Assembly: GCA_023846275.1 (NCBI GenBank)
Contig: JAIUJO010000145.1
Coordinates: forward strand, 889,001-953,000
Source: Vanilla planifolia
Taxonomy: Eukaryota > Streptophyta > Magnoliopsida > Asparagales > Orchidaceae
DNA: 64,000 bases
Direction: 5' to 3'
Part shown: piece after piece, positions 1 through 11,220 of the stretch
Layout of the letters: each line of letters opens with the position of its first letter
Numbering within the stretch: the first letter of the stretch is position 1
Program-made: the position numbers and the translations under genes
Notes under the pieces: generated by a model
What the model was told of the DNA's origin: nothing
Database searches by the model: none
Seen by the model: the letters and a program-made list of their open reading frames with translations, nothing else

Positions 1-770
1 GTTAAGAACCTCATTTTCAAACTTACAAATATTTTTATTTTAACCTTCCACAAATCATGATGTTGGTTTCAGACAACTTCTTAAAATCAATATGCCAAAA
101 TATGAATAGTAAAGTTCCTTCTATTTCTTATGGATATAACATCTATCTCTGAATTATCTATCTAAACATTTAATTGAACTTCCTCTATGTTATGTATCAT
201 AAAATTTTGCAATTCTTAAACAATTGGTAGCTACTTTTACTTTTCACTTGGTGTTATAGTAACTCCAAATCGTAATGATTGAGTAATTCAACCTATTCTA
301 TTTATCTTAACGTTTGAATTGATTTACCATCAAACAAATCATAAATAAGGCATTGTATGTACTTTGTGATAACGAGAAGCCCGTATATGAAAACTTTGGT
401 ATTTTTTGCATTTGCAAAAAAATGTTACGTCAATAAGTAAGATAAGATTGGAGATAAAAAACAAGGTTAACGGATGGGGTCTCTTTATGATATTCTAAAA
501 ATAAATAGACCTACAAATAATTTAATAAGGGAGCCTTAGTTTTAAAATAATCTACTCAAGATATGTTTGATGGAATTATGCATCAAAACAAAGTGGTAGG
601 TTTGGAACACATGGAAGATTTTGGAAAAATAAAATTGGAAGACAAAAAAGGAAATAAGGGATACAACAACATCATAATCAACATATATTTGGCTTATTAT
701 TTTGCCAAAATTTTGTTGATAATAGGAAAAACATATATTTTTGTGGTAGATAATGTCATTGTCATTTAGT
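1..770 (+). pseudogene. Ty1/copia integrase C-terminal fragment, copy 1
   Basis: This is a decayed piece of a Ty1/copia polyprotein. Translating around 286-330 gives a match to the end of the integrase core. At 377-409 the residues KPVYENFGIFC match the family segment KP-x-(I/L)-x-(H/N)-(L/F)-(R/K)-(I/V)-FGC. At 563-589 the residues MFDGIMHQN match the HVVFDE-type linker that follows integrase in this family. An open stretch of 68 codons runs from 563 to 769, but it is only the linker part and not a gene. The first 280 bases recur in the next two copies and at about 24.3-24.5 kb on the other strand, where they also precede the integrase part. Stops and frame changes make it non-functional. 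The catalytic D,D-35-E region is not present. Assignment to copia is firm; the lineage (SIRE or Tork type) is a guess. Confidence 0.75.
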
Positions 771-1790
771 TTAAATCAACCTCTCTACCTACAAATGTTA
801 TTCTTTTTAAACTTACACATATTATCCAAATAGTTTAGGACAATAATGTTTAGCAATAAGTATGTCACAACTACCAATATAATAATATTCCTTCTATTCG
901 TTTTAGATATAACAATTATCTCACAATTGTGTGTCTAAGTACTTAGTTGGGCTTCTTCAATGTAGATTTATTAGCAAACCAATTTAGAATAAGATAGTAT
1001 ATCAGTTTGGAATATTAAGAAGCCTAAAAATTAATAATTTGGTGTTTTGGAATTGAAGTGTCACATGAAAAGGTAGGATAGAAATTGGAGATTAAAATCC
1101 AAGTTAATGAACCCTATCTGTTTACTATATTTTTCAAATAGATAGACTTATAAGTAGTTTAACAAGGAAACTTTAGTTGTAATGGAATGCACTGAAGTTG
1201 TGTTTAATGAAATTATACATAAAAAACTTGATGATTTGCAAGACATTTTAGATTTTTAGAAAAAAATTTTGGGACCAAAAGAAATTATGGTATGACAAAC
1301 TTAGTAAAATTCTACTTAAATATTTTTTAGGAAGGGAAGTTATATGGGACTTTGTTAAAAAAAAAAACTTCACTGATGAATGTCTTCAACTCCAGGATTA
1401 TGCAAACAACATCATATTTGGAACAACAAACTTCAACTTAGGTGAACAAATTAGTAAGCATATTTGTGTAGGATTTGAGATTGCATAATTGGTGAGTTTT
1501 CCAATTTTCTCGATTGGAACATAAGAAAGATGACAAAGGCTTCTTTGAACCTGACATAAAGCATATAAATGATATGTTAAAATTATAAAAATAAGGATAT
1601 GGTTGCAGCAAAGTAGTTAGCATGCAATAAAAATCATCTTATTGATTTAATTCTAAGTGACCTACCTTTTTTAGTACAAACCCATGCACCTCTATAAAAG
1701 AAATTATGTATGTTGCATGAACTTGAAAACTTGTTCTTCCAATTGCAAGTGAAACCTTGAGCAACGATTTTTATTGATAGCCTAGTTCAA
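771..1790 (+). pseudogene. Ty1/copia integrase-to-RT fragment, copy 2 (internally deleted)
   Basis: A second head-to-tail copy. Its upstream part (771-1,010) repeats that of copy 1. Integrase C-terminal sequence follows at about 1,020-1,215 and ends in a VFNEIIHKK linker. Only about 25 codons later it joins the C-terminal half of the reverse transcriptase: WYDKLSKILL at 1,288-1,317, then the catalytic YVDD box in degraded form as YANN (1,399-1,410) followed by IIFGTTN. The order continues with a degraded FEMS-x-GEL-x-FFLG segment and a GIF-x-Q-x-KY-x-x-DLLK-like segment up to about 1,625. A normal copia element has about 250 or more residues between the FDE linker and this RT region, so a large internal deletion is present. 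The loss of both aspartates of YVDD, plus stops, shows it is dead. From 1,630 to 1,790 I recognise nothing. Confidence 0.75.
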
Positions 1791-2400
1791 TATATTTTAG
1801 GGATATAGTTGCATCATTATCAACATATATTTGAACCATTACTTTGTCAAAAATGTGGTCATAATAGAAAAAATGTGTTTTTGTGGTAGGTAATGTCAAT
1901 CTCATTTAGTTTAAATTGCCATCTCTACCTAAATTTTTTTTTTGAATCTTAAAAATAATATTATGCTAGTTTAGGAGAATAACATTTGGTTATCAATATG
2001 TTACAACTACAAACATAATAATGTTCCATCTATTTGTTATATATATATATAGCTTTTATTTCTCAATTGTCTATCAAAATAATTAATTTGGTTTTACAAC
2101 ATATTTCCAATAGATAGACCTTTAAGCAGTTTAACATGGAAACCATAGTTGTAATGGAATCTACTCAAGTTGTGTTTGATGAAATTATTCATAAAAGTGT
2201 AAAATTTCATAGTCATAAATGATTATGAAAAACAATTAGAAGTCAAAAAAAGGTTATTGCATAACAGACTTAGTAAATTGCTCCTTCAACATTATTTTAA
2301 GAAGAAAATTTAGATAAGACATTGTTCAACAAGAACTACACTGATGAAAGTCTTCATGACAACCTATTGCATTTTATTAATTTTTTTTAATCTCATTTGG
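1791..2400 (+). pseudogene. Ty1/copia integrase-to-RT fragment, copy 3 (internally deleted)
   Basis: A third copy in the same direction. The upstream spacer (1,814-2,080) matches that of copies 1 and 2, including the shared run tctcatttagtttaaat near 1,900. The integrase linker is shortened: after about 2,090 the sequence goes directly to the TL-V-V-ES-Q-VVFDE-type segment (about 2,120-2,195). It then passes, again after only some 20-25 codons, to RT sequence at 2,240-2,370, where DKTLFNKNYTDESL (one frame, about 2,317-2,358) matches the DKTLF-x-K-x-x-x-D-LL segment upstream of YVDD. The copy breaks off before the YVDD box. The shared odd junction with copy 2 shows common descent from a deleted element. 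Confidence 0.7.
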
Positions 2401-3790
2401 AATTTAAAATTAAAATAATTAATATGCTTGAGAATCTCTTTCCATCACTTCTATCCAAATAAAAATTAATTAAATTTCTTTGTAGAAATGCATTTTAAGA
2501 AAATATTAAGCTTTCTCTATAATGATCTTAAGTTTCATTGCATATGAGTTGGTTGTACCTATTTGCTACATGTGTATACTAATTTTTTTTAACTATTATA
2601 CAGATTTTTTAACAATTTTATTATAGATTAATCTTTTTAATTTTCAAATTTTCTTCACTTTTCTTAAGGAGGATAAATTTAGTCTTTAAAATAACTAGAT
2701 GTTTCTAATAATTTATAAAAAATATTTTATTTTATATTTTTGATAAATGAAATATGTTTAGGAAATGAAAATTTAACTTAACTATAATTAATTTAATATC
2801 ATATAAAAATTAAAAATTGTTCATGCATTTGATATATTTAGATATTTTTTTTATAATTTATTGCAAGTTAGACATGTCTATAAATGTGCTAATATAAATT
2901 GATTTAATAGATAAAAATAAGAATTATTGTTATATCTAAACATCTAACTAATCAAAATTGTAAAGAAAATGACAAACTAATTTACATGAAACTAGGAAAC
3001 TAAAATGTTTTATGAAAATTATGAAAATATAAAATAGTACAAACAAAAAACTTATGTAATTTAATAAACTTATATAGCACTAAAATAATATAACAAAAAA
3101 AATTTATATATTATTACAAATAAAAGAAAAGTAAAAATTAAAAAAAGAAAAAAATTGATGTAAATAAAATTAAATGAGAACTCATAATAAATAATATAAC
3201 AAATATATTAACAACACAATTTTAATTAAATGTGAAAAGGGATCATCCTTTGCCAAACGAAACTGAAATTAAAGTTTGTTTGATATCAAAAAATAAAAAT
3301 AATAGATGCTACAAAATATATGAAAATCATCAAAATATTGTGTATAATGTGTTATAAATAATTGTATATACTGAAAAAATTTAAAAAATAACGAGGAAAA
3401 AATAATAAAATTAACAAATCATATAACCTATTAATAATAATTTAATATTACATTAACAAAAATATATATTATAAATAAAAGCTTGATAACTATTTTATTA
3501 CAGATAAATATAAGAAAAGGTTTTATATGGAAAAAGTTATGTTGGGAATCTTACAACAATATTTAGATCATGCTCGTATGTCCCAACGACAAAAGAAGGT
3601 AGACAAAAAAAAAATGAAAAACAAGCTTGGCAAACCTTTGTGATCCTTTGTAATTGCATGCTTATCCTCAAAATGTCAATGTTGGAGACATCAAATATTA
3701 TGATACAAATTCCAAATTTTTATTCATAAAGGTTCTTAACATTTTAATAGCATCAATGTATTAGAATGCTAACCTTCATGTATCAAAAAC
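2400..3790. other. AT-rich stretch without genes
   Basis: Very AT-rich, low-complexity DNA with many runs of A, T and TA. No open frame of note in any direction and no domain that I recognise. From about 3,540 to 3,790 base composition is less extreme. This part may be weakly related, inverted, to 16,860-17,080, just beyond the recognised limit of the inverted repeat. Confidence 0.6.
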
Positions 3791-5079
3791 ATTCCTTATA
3801 AATAAGGAAATACAAAAGAATAATTAGTACAAATGCAAAAAACTAATCATTGATCATTATTAATAATGTAATACAACTTTTCTTATATTAGCTAATTCGA
3901 CCACGTAATTTCATATTTTATTTATTTGTATTTTTTTGGATATTTCATTTAATCCAACCTTTATTTTGAAGATGTGACTAATTAATTTATAAAAATAAAA
4001 CCATATAAATAAGAAAATATACATTATGCTTAGTTTTATATTTGAAATCAATGGCAAGGACATTTTTTTCAACAAAAAAAATTCAACTTATTATTCTTTC
4101 AATGCTTTGGTTAGGATAAATTTAAGATAGATAAACTCAGATGGACATGTCTGAAAAAATTAATGCTTAAAATTTTTATTACTCTAACAAGAAATGGAAT
4201 TAGAAGGACATTATTGAGAGTTTGTTGGGTTTCAGTTAAAGTTGACTTAGGTCGATAAATTTTAGAAAGTTCCTCAAATTTGTATTTCTATTAAAGAAAT
4301 TCAAAACTTCACTTCTTAATTTATCAATAATAAAATTTAAAGATGAAGTATTGAGTAATAAGTTGGATATTTTAGGTGATAGAACTTATATGACCAAAAT
4401 ATCAAGCACTTTGCACAACTAAGTTCTTCCAAAGTATAATATAAATGTAGCCATATAAATCCATCACAAAGATATCATGTTTGCAATTTCATTAGTTAAT
4501 AGCAATAGACTTGTTTGAGTCTCTTTAACTTGAATGACTTCATCAAGTTTTATTGAAATGGGTCTAAGAAGTCCAATAGGATTAATATTTCAAAATTAAA
4601 CTAAGATAATCCCATGTAAACAACAGTTCTCATTAATAAGATTTATACCTTCTAAAAAAATTTAATGCTGAACATATTAAAGGATTGCACATAATAATCA
4701 ATTGGATTTTGATTGTAGATTAAGAAATTTAATACATAAATGTGTGACATGAATCATTTTATGGTTTGAAAATAATAAAAACCCATGCAACTAAGTCATA
4801 ATTTGAGATGCTCATGTTTAGCATATTTAATGCAATGGTTTGCAACTTTCAAGACTGAGTTTTTTTAAAACATCGCTATAAAGACAAATATTTTGATATT
4901 TAATTTGAAATAAAATAGAATCTAATCTTCCAAAAAAGTTATCTAATGTACAAATAGAAAGCAACAAGTGGCATAAGAAATACATGTAAATGTAGTAAAA
5001 TATCAATGGCAATTTTTTTGAAAACTTGGTTTCAAAATAAGTTAAAAAAAGTTTAAAAGGGATTTGACCCTCCGTAAGC

Positions 5080-5460
5080 CATTTTCAATTTCGACTTAAA
5101 TAGAAGTAGTTAAGACACAATTACTTTGCTATGTTAATTATCAGTTTGGAGGTAAATAAGAGAAGTTACTAGAAACTTTTACTCTTATGGGAGCAACTTA
5201 TCCAATACGAAGAGTAATAATGTTGACATATATATGATAATGAGGTCATGAGTGAAGTCCCTGAAGTGCTACTACTCAAGAATAATTTCAAGTAAATCAA
5301 ATAAAAAATGTTGTAAAATCATGCCTTCCTTTAGGATACAATACTGTGAAGCCATAATGTGGGTTGTTGGAAAATGTTAAAAAATGAGTGAAGAAAAATA
5401 AAATGTAGCAATGCAACAAGTAGTGGTTTTGAATCACAATGGTTATTTCAATAACTAAAA
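5080..5460 (-). repeat. M2 repeat, copy 1 (inverted)
   Basis: A unit of about 380 bp that occurs four times in the window: here on the - strand, twice in tandem at 14,850-15,600, and once at 39,130-39,480. All copies share blocks such as the stretch around gaggtcatg/catggcctc and the run attgcatctt-type ending. The unit sits at the same place in each larger repeat, next to the module that follows at 3,790-5,080. No coding potential was seen. Confidence 0.8.
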
Positions 5461-6040
5461 ATAAGCTTTGATAAAAAAAACAATTGATCTTTCGAAAAGA
5501 TTGTTATTGATATATCTATCTGCTTGCTATGTAATTTGAACTAAGTTCCTTTACATGATCAGAAGATCAATACTAAGCTTGATGAAGATTTACTTAGCCC
5601 ACCGCACTACATAACACGGTTTCTCATAACAGTATTGATTGATATAAGGCAACATAAATTACGATAATATTTGAGTTGAACTATTGAATTTTATTTATTT
5701 TTAATTATTTTACAAAAAATTTTATTTTAATATTTATTTTAATGTCTCATATAAGTTTCTCATGATATTTTTAACCTTTCTTACAAATTTTATGATTTTT
5801 GCATATTTTCATTAAAAATTGTAGTTTAGCCAATTTTTCTTTTGAGTTAGGTTTTAAAATTACATTCTATTTAAAGCCCTTTCATGGAATAAATAGAAAG
5901 ATATTTTTTTAATATTTGCATTATATTTCTAGAAATAATATTTTCTTTATCAAAAAGAGCACACAACCCTTGTTTTCTATCTAGGTATTTTATGTGTTAT
6001 TTGATTTCTAAATAGTTATTTTAATTTAACTCAACCATTT

Positions 6041-6298
6041 TTGTCATCCTTTTCATCATTACCTTCTATAATAAATCTTGTTATAGGAGTTCCTTCTAGC
6101 TACCACACATTAGTAATGTTTGGCCATGTCATTAGTCCCTTGAGTGATAAACCTATTAATTCATTAGGCATTATATTCATTTTAGCTAAGCCACCACAAA
6201 ACATGGTTCAAATTATGAAATTAAGTACAATGATAATACCCATAACAAATATGGTACCACTAAGTATGCATAAGTGGTTGGCCTCAATCATTACATAA
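6041..6298 (+). pseudogene. Conserved frame of unknown function in left inverted-repeat arm
   Basis: This 85-codon frame has no internal stop. Its inverted partner (14,190-14,505, - strand) keeps the same reading frame with one or two stops. Matching residues include GVPSSY against EVPLTD, FGHVIS against FGHVLS, NSLGII against KSLGIM, and MKLSTMIIP against MKLSAMIIP, followed by HKWLA in both. Differences fall in a way that keeps residue class, which is what a once-coding region would show. The opposite strand carries two or more stops in each copy. I do not recognise the protein: no catalytic motif, cysteine pattern or signal peptide stands out. It may be part of an unrecognised transposon protein. 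The start codon is not supported by anything beyond the open frame, so the true ends are unknown. Confidence 0.4.
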
Positions 6299-7515
6299 AT
6301 CATAAAAGCCCTTCTTGCAATGAACATGGATTTAGTAGCTCGTGTCACATCTTTGTTCATCATATTTTATACAATCACTTTTATTCATAATTTTTTTGTA
6401 TTTCTAGTTAGAATTGATAACCCCTGATACAACATAAATTATCTTTCATTTTTAATTAGCTAGAAATCATTTTCATTCATAACTTTGGCATTCTCGTACT
6501 ATGCTTAAAATAACATTTGGCATAATTCACCTTTTTTACACATCTAATAAAGGTATTATACATTGCCTTATAAGTAATTCAACTTTATCACATTATTTAC
6601 TACAGCAAGTAAAATAGAAGTTATTTATGTTACCAACCAAAATGGTGAGAACTTCGTTATGATTATGGAAGTGGGTAAGTTCATGTGTGTGATTGTAATA
6701 TGGAGAAAAAATTCTTGTTACGCACTTCCTAATTTTTTATGTTTGATGTGCATGTTCATATAATTAAAAATGTATGTTTATTGAAAGATGTCAATCAGAT
6801 TAGTCCAATGTAGATAAAGATTGTGTCAATTTAGTATAAGAGTTGGGATGCTTTCTTATGCTCATATGGAATATTCATTTTATATATTCTACTTGCTAAA
6901 TAAATTTCCACGATATAACTACATCATAAGATGAACAGTATTATTGATGACCAAGTGTAAATGGATGATAATATAATAATTATAGACTATATTAGTATAT
7001 TGTCCACAATTCTTTGTAAACCTAAAAACTTGTCTGAGCTTTCATATATAGTATGTTATCACTATACTCAAATTTTCCTTACATAATATTATGATTTGAA
7101 GTAGTGCTACGTCTTAATAATACTATATTTTGATAGTATTAACTTTGCTTCATACATTCTTAATCCAATAATTACTGAAGTTGTCTTGATAAAATCATAC
7201 ACTTAGATGAATAGTGCTCACAAGCTAGTGCTATACAACTACTTTTACGCTATGATTTTCAATGCACATGAATAGCAACTATGAAACTTAGAAATACATA
7301 TCTTATGAAGAAAATATTAGTATTATAGAAGATAGATAGAAAACTTGAATATCATAATTCTATCCCCACAAAATTTGAATATTATTCAATATTTTAAATT
7401 TCATATCCTCTATGATGACAAAATGTACGGAAGCTATAATTTCTTCATATTAATAATAGCATTGTGATTATGTAGAGTTGATGTTCGATCCTAATGCAAG
7501 TTGAATTTTTGTTGT

Positions 7516-7690
7516 AGTTTTTTAGCAAGAGATATGTAAACATTATTGTTTTCTTTGTATGCCAAGCTCCACTTTATGTTTAGCAAATTAGTTTTCGTAA
7601 ACGCATCATGCAATTTTCTAACTCCTATTATATATTTTCTCTATCATGGAATTGATTTAATAACACACTACAGTCCATTAAAATGTATAA
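7516..7690 (+). pseudogene. Second conserved frame of unknown function, left arm
   Basis: A frame read on the + strand whose inverted partner lies at 12,813-12,998 on the - strand. Shared residues are KLHFMFSKLV, then ASCNFL against ASLNSL, and IIYFL against ILYFL. The partner is open for 61 codons; this copy has one stop near its beginning. Both frames run in the same relative direction as the frame at 6,041, so they could be remains of one protein or one transcript. I cannot name a family. Confidence 0.35.
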
Positions 7691-7949
7691 ATTTTTAATT
7701 TGCCATTGGTTGCATAATTGAAGACATCTATTTTTGGTTGATACCTTAACTTTAGGAAATTTTTTATTTACTTAAATATTAAAAATATATAAAATAATTT
7801 CCATTAAATTATTTTTAATAGTGGGAACCACCTGATCACTTTGACTATTTTTTCTAAGTTCTTGCTAATTAATATATGATTCTTAAAATCATTTGTCTGG
7901 CATCTTCTTCCAAACTTTGAATGATTAGAAAAAAGTTTATTATGAAGAG

Positions 7950-8985
7950 AAAATTCTTTTTATTTTTAATTTTATCAATAAAATTTTGGAAGTAAGCTAA
8001 TTTTTCCTAATCTATGTATTGTGTGTCGCATAAGTAAGCCAAAGAAACATATATTTATTGCAATCCTGACCCCCTACAAATTTGGTTCACCTAGCATATA
8101 CTCTTTTTGTTTCTACAGATGTTCTCACTTTTAATTTTTTTATTTAAGAGACTTGTAGAGTTTTGGACAAGCTATAGAAACTTGCTAAGATTAACAATAG
8201 TTTTTAGATGTACTCGAGTAATGATAATTGTGTTGTTTCCATAGACTTGGAGAGTGACAGATGTGGATGAGCTGTGCTGTCCATATAATATCATTGTTTT
8301 TTAGGCAAAAGAATTGTTAGTACTTCTTTTGAAGTACTCCTTGAATAAGATGAAAAGAGTGGAAGATAGAGGATTACCCTTTTTAACACAATTTGAAGGT
8401 TAAAAAAATTACTTGGTGATACACTAATAATTGTTGATATCTATGCATTCCAAATGAAATTGGTGAGTACCTTAATAAGCTTTTTATTAGCATTGTACAT
8501 GGAGAGTGTCTTACAGAGCAATTTTCATGATTAGATGTCATTCACATTCCTCGAATTCAACATAAAAATAAAATTACCATTTTATTTTTATTGTTACTAG
8601 AATATACTGATTGTTGAACTGATAATATGTTCAGTACAATATCTATTCATTTACAAAAAAATTGGAGAAATTTGTTTATAAAATTTTTTTTATATTTAAT
8701 CATCAATGAGCTTTGTGGATGCAATTTTCAAGATGCTTTGAAGATTATTTGGTAAAAAATCAACAATGATTTCTATGTTATGAGATTTAGGAATATTTAT
8801 AATGTTTGTGCCTAAACTCCCCTAAAGAATTAGAGATCTTATGAAAAGTTGTTAGCTACACTCAAGAAAATATTTCAGATTAAATCCAAATAATTAGTGA
8901 AGAATTTTCCATTAAAATCATCTGGGCCAAGAGTGCTATCTTAAATTATATTAAAAGTTATCTCTTTATTTTGTCCTTGGTATTA
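7950..8985 (-). pseudogene. LINE (L1-type) ORF2 reverse transcriptase relic
   Basis: Reverse transcriptase of a plant non-LTR retrotransposon, which would copy element RNA at nicked target DNA. Landmarks in order on the - strand: LGPDDFNGKFF at 8,932-8,899 (family GPDGF-NGKFY), a degraded PISLCN-type region near 8,770, KKGNPLSSTLFIL at 8,384-8,343 (family RQGDPLSP-LFIL), the catalytic box FADDT-x-I degraded to YGNNTIIIT at 8,243-8,219, then YFQNFIDKIKNK at 7,996-7,958, which matches the segment after LG-P. Both catalytic aspartates are lost and there are many stops. It directly continues the endonuclease relic at higher coordinates. The element ends where the left inverted-repeat arm begins, so its 3' part is missing or beyond recognition. 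Confidence 0.8.
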
Positions 8986-9480
8986 CACTATTTTATTGTT
9001 TTTTTGCTTTTGTTAATATGGAAAGGATTTAGGTAAACATATTTTGACCTTCAATTACTTAAGAACTAAAAAGATTTTGAATGTGGTTGATTATAATTGT
9101 CATTATTCGGTCCTCTTTGTTCGCTTCTTCTCTTTGTCACTATTATACAAGAGAGTATTGTATTCCATTCTTCCTCTATTAGCCACTTAATTGCTTCTTT
9201 CTATTTCCAATAAAATTTCACTCTTTCAAAATCTTGTGAATAACAAGAATTAGTAAGATACAACACATTAAAATAATCCTCCTGTGGTTTTCCTTGAAAA
9301 ATTATTTATTTGTCATTCAACTCTTCATTAGCTAATTTAATAAGATCAAAGAGTTTTGCAAAAGTTGATTCTTTCAATCTTTGAGGCACATTTTCTTCCC
9401 AAAGTAGTTTAAAGAACAATTCCAGTTATTGTCCATTGTCGATGCAAATGTAGGGTGGTTAAAAAACTTGTTATGACATT
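8985..9480 (-). pseudogene. LINE ORF2 linker between endonuclease and RT
   Basis: The part of ORF2 that joins endonuclease to RT. The segment at 9,215-9,160 reads WK-x-KEAIKWLIEEEWNT, which matches the highly kept FWKQKSRVKWLKEGDRNT segment of plant LINEs, and is followed by VTKRRS (family ERRR). The spacing to the RT motif at 8,932 is close to that in intact elements. Frame changes occur on both sides. Confidence 0.7.
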
Positions 9481-10330
9481 TAAATTGTTTGGGAGATGAA
9501 GGACAAATTTTGATGAGATTTAAGGGAAGAGGCATATGACTTGATCTAGTTCTAACAAGGTGATGAATTACAAAAGTTGAAAGTAGTTACCTAATATTCT
9601 CATTAACCAACAAACTATCTAATATTCTCCAAACCCATATTCTATTTCCTCTTCTTTTCTATATAAAGGTATAACTAAGAAAATCACTACTACATGACAT
9701 GACATACAATTATGAAATCAACAAACCCTTACATTAATTTTAGTTTAGGAGTACATGGTCTACTGTAATCATATGAAGGTGTGATTTTGTTAAAATCCCT
9801 ACCCACAATCAATGGATTTGTAGTATTGTTGACAATGTGAAATGGCATGCCCAGAATAAGCTTCTTCTAGATGTCATGATTTTATCAAAGGTTAATGTGT
9901 ATCTTGCTTTAAAAATGTAAGCTTGATGCTTGATATTGATATGGATAAACTACTCCTCATTAATGTAAACATTATAGTTGAAGTCATTGCAAAGAATCTA
10001 TATCTTGTTTGATATATTGTAATAATAATGCTAAAAATTGAGTTTAATGTCAATTTTTTTCGTCTTATCCATATAAGATAGTTTCGACAAGGAAACTTAT
10101 CAAACTATATATATTTTAATAGATTTATTAACCACATTGCTATACAATTTTTAGTAGCACTCTAAATATTTAAAATAGGAAATTATTCATCAAGATTAGT
10201 ATTATCAACAATTTGGATAGTTGAAAGCATCATCTAATTTTTTTTTTGGTTAATGAATTTTTGCAAAACGTTTTACAATTTTTTTCTTATCGTTTGACAT
10301 TTCAATGGATTAAAATCCTCCATAGTTTAA
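9480..10330 (-). pseudogene. LINE ORF2 endonuclease (APE-type) relic
   Basis: N-terminal endonuclease of LINE ORF2, which nicks the genomic target. The start is recognisable at 10,326-10,264, where MEDFNPLKCQTIRKKIVKRF matches the family WNCRGLN-PLKR-x-I-R beginning. At 9,806-9,782 the residues VGRDFNKI match the GGDFN-x-I motif. At 9,556-9,529 RTRSSHMPLPL matches the S-D-H-x-PL motif, with the catalytic D replaced by S. Between these points the frame is lost in places and several stops occur. The length from start to the SDH motif (about 780 bp) is near the usual size of the domain. Confidence 0.75.
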
Positions 10331-10779
10331 ATTTTAAAGATAAGAGTTTGCTGATTTCAATAAAGTTCTTCACTAAAAATTTTAAGATCTACAATATCAT
10401 ATTAGTACTAAATTTTATCCAATGAACTCTTTGTATTAAAACCTTAATCATTGTCCTTCTAATTATTTAGAATTTGTTAAGGAGCTATAATCATCAAATC
10501 ATTAGCCTCTAGACAGTTGCACTCCATTGTATATATCATTTCGTTTTCATTAGCATTACGGATGTGCTCAACTACTTTTATTTTTGTTAAGACCTAAGCC
10601 AGAACATCCATAACAGATTCTTAGCCAAAGAGTTAACAACTTAACCAAGAATTTTGGTGGCTTTAGTTTTTTCCTGTTGCTCGTTATTTTTGTTGACATT
10701 TTTATTGATGTTTTACCCATTTATTACATGACCCTATTCCTTAAAACAACAAGATGTTCCTTAGAGTTATCTAATTATT

Positions 10780-11220
10780 TTTAATGTTTGCCATGACCTA
10801 GCACAAGCTTGTGTTTATGGCCTCCTTCGTGAAATTTAGGTGAGTTATCATACTAGATTTTCTCACAAAAATAGTTGTTTAAAATTACTTTAGTAGAAAT
10901 TGTTATTTTGTTTGGCAACTCTTTACCTAACTCCACATCATTACATACTCAAGAAATTTTAGTGTGTGTGAGATTCAAAGTAGCAACATCTACCTTCAAA
11001 GGGCCTAATCATTGATGTTACTAAGTGAATAACTAAAACAATGAACTGGTAGGTGCTTCATTTTTTTCCAACCACCCAAGTGATCGATTGAAATTCATTT
11101 GAAAGAAAGGGTAGAAGCCATACACAAATGAGATGGACTGTTAATAGTCATACAATGTTCCCTCAAATTAACATCTAAATAGCTTATGTGCATGAAGAAA
11201 CATGTTATGGGACATTTACA
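10780..11220 (-). pseudogene. LINE ORF1 relic (DUF4283 and zinc-knuckle type)
   Basis: ORF1 of plant LINEs carries a DUF4283 domain and a CCHC zinc knuckle and binds element RNA. On the - strand this stretch reads FNRSLGWLEKNEAP (11,095-11,055), LGPLKVDVATLN (about 11,008-10,970) and VELGKELPNKITI (about 10,935-10,895). These match the order P-W-x-P-x-F-x-P, then IG-x-x-LG, then V-x-L-x-K-x-LP-x-(K/R)-I of DUF4283 proteins. The zinc-knuckle part at about 10,845-10,785 keeps GGHKHKLVLGHGKH but has lost its cysteines. It lies about 450 bp before the endonuclease, in the order ORF1-ORF2 expected for this class. Confidence 0.65.

Larger units (their letters stand above)
3790..7930 (-). repeat. 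Left arm of a large inverted repeat
   Basis: Read on the - strand, this arm matches 12,520-16,860 over its whole length, with many substitutions and small indels. Matching anchor points run in order: 7,925 with 12,531 (tctaatcattcaaa), 7,570 with 12,955 (cataaagtggagctt), 6,020-6,340 with 14,180-14,505, 5,080-5,460 with 14,850-15,210, and 3,800-5,080 with 15,600-16,860. The sum of paired coordinates stays near 20,300-20,650, as expected for one inverted duplication rather than scattered repeats. The arm holds the stop-poor frames listed at 6,041-6,298 and 7,516-7,690. Its nature (large transposon, or inverted duplication of repeat DNA) is not settled. Confidence 0.8.
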
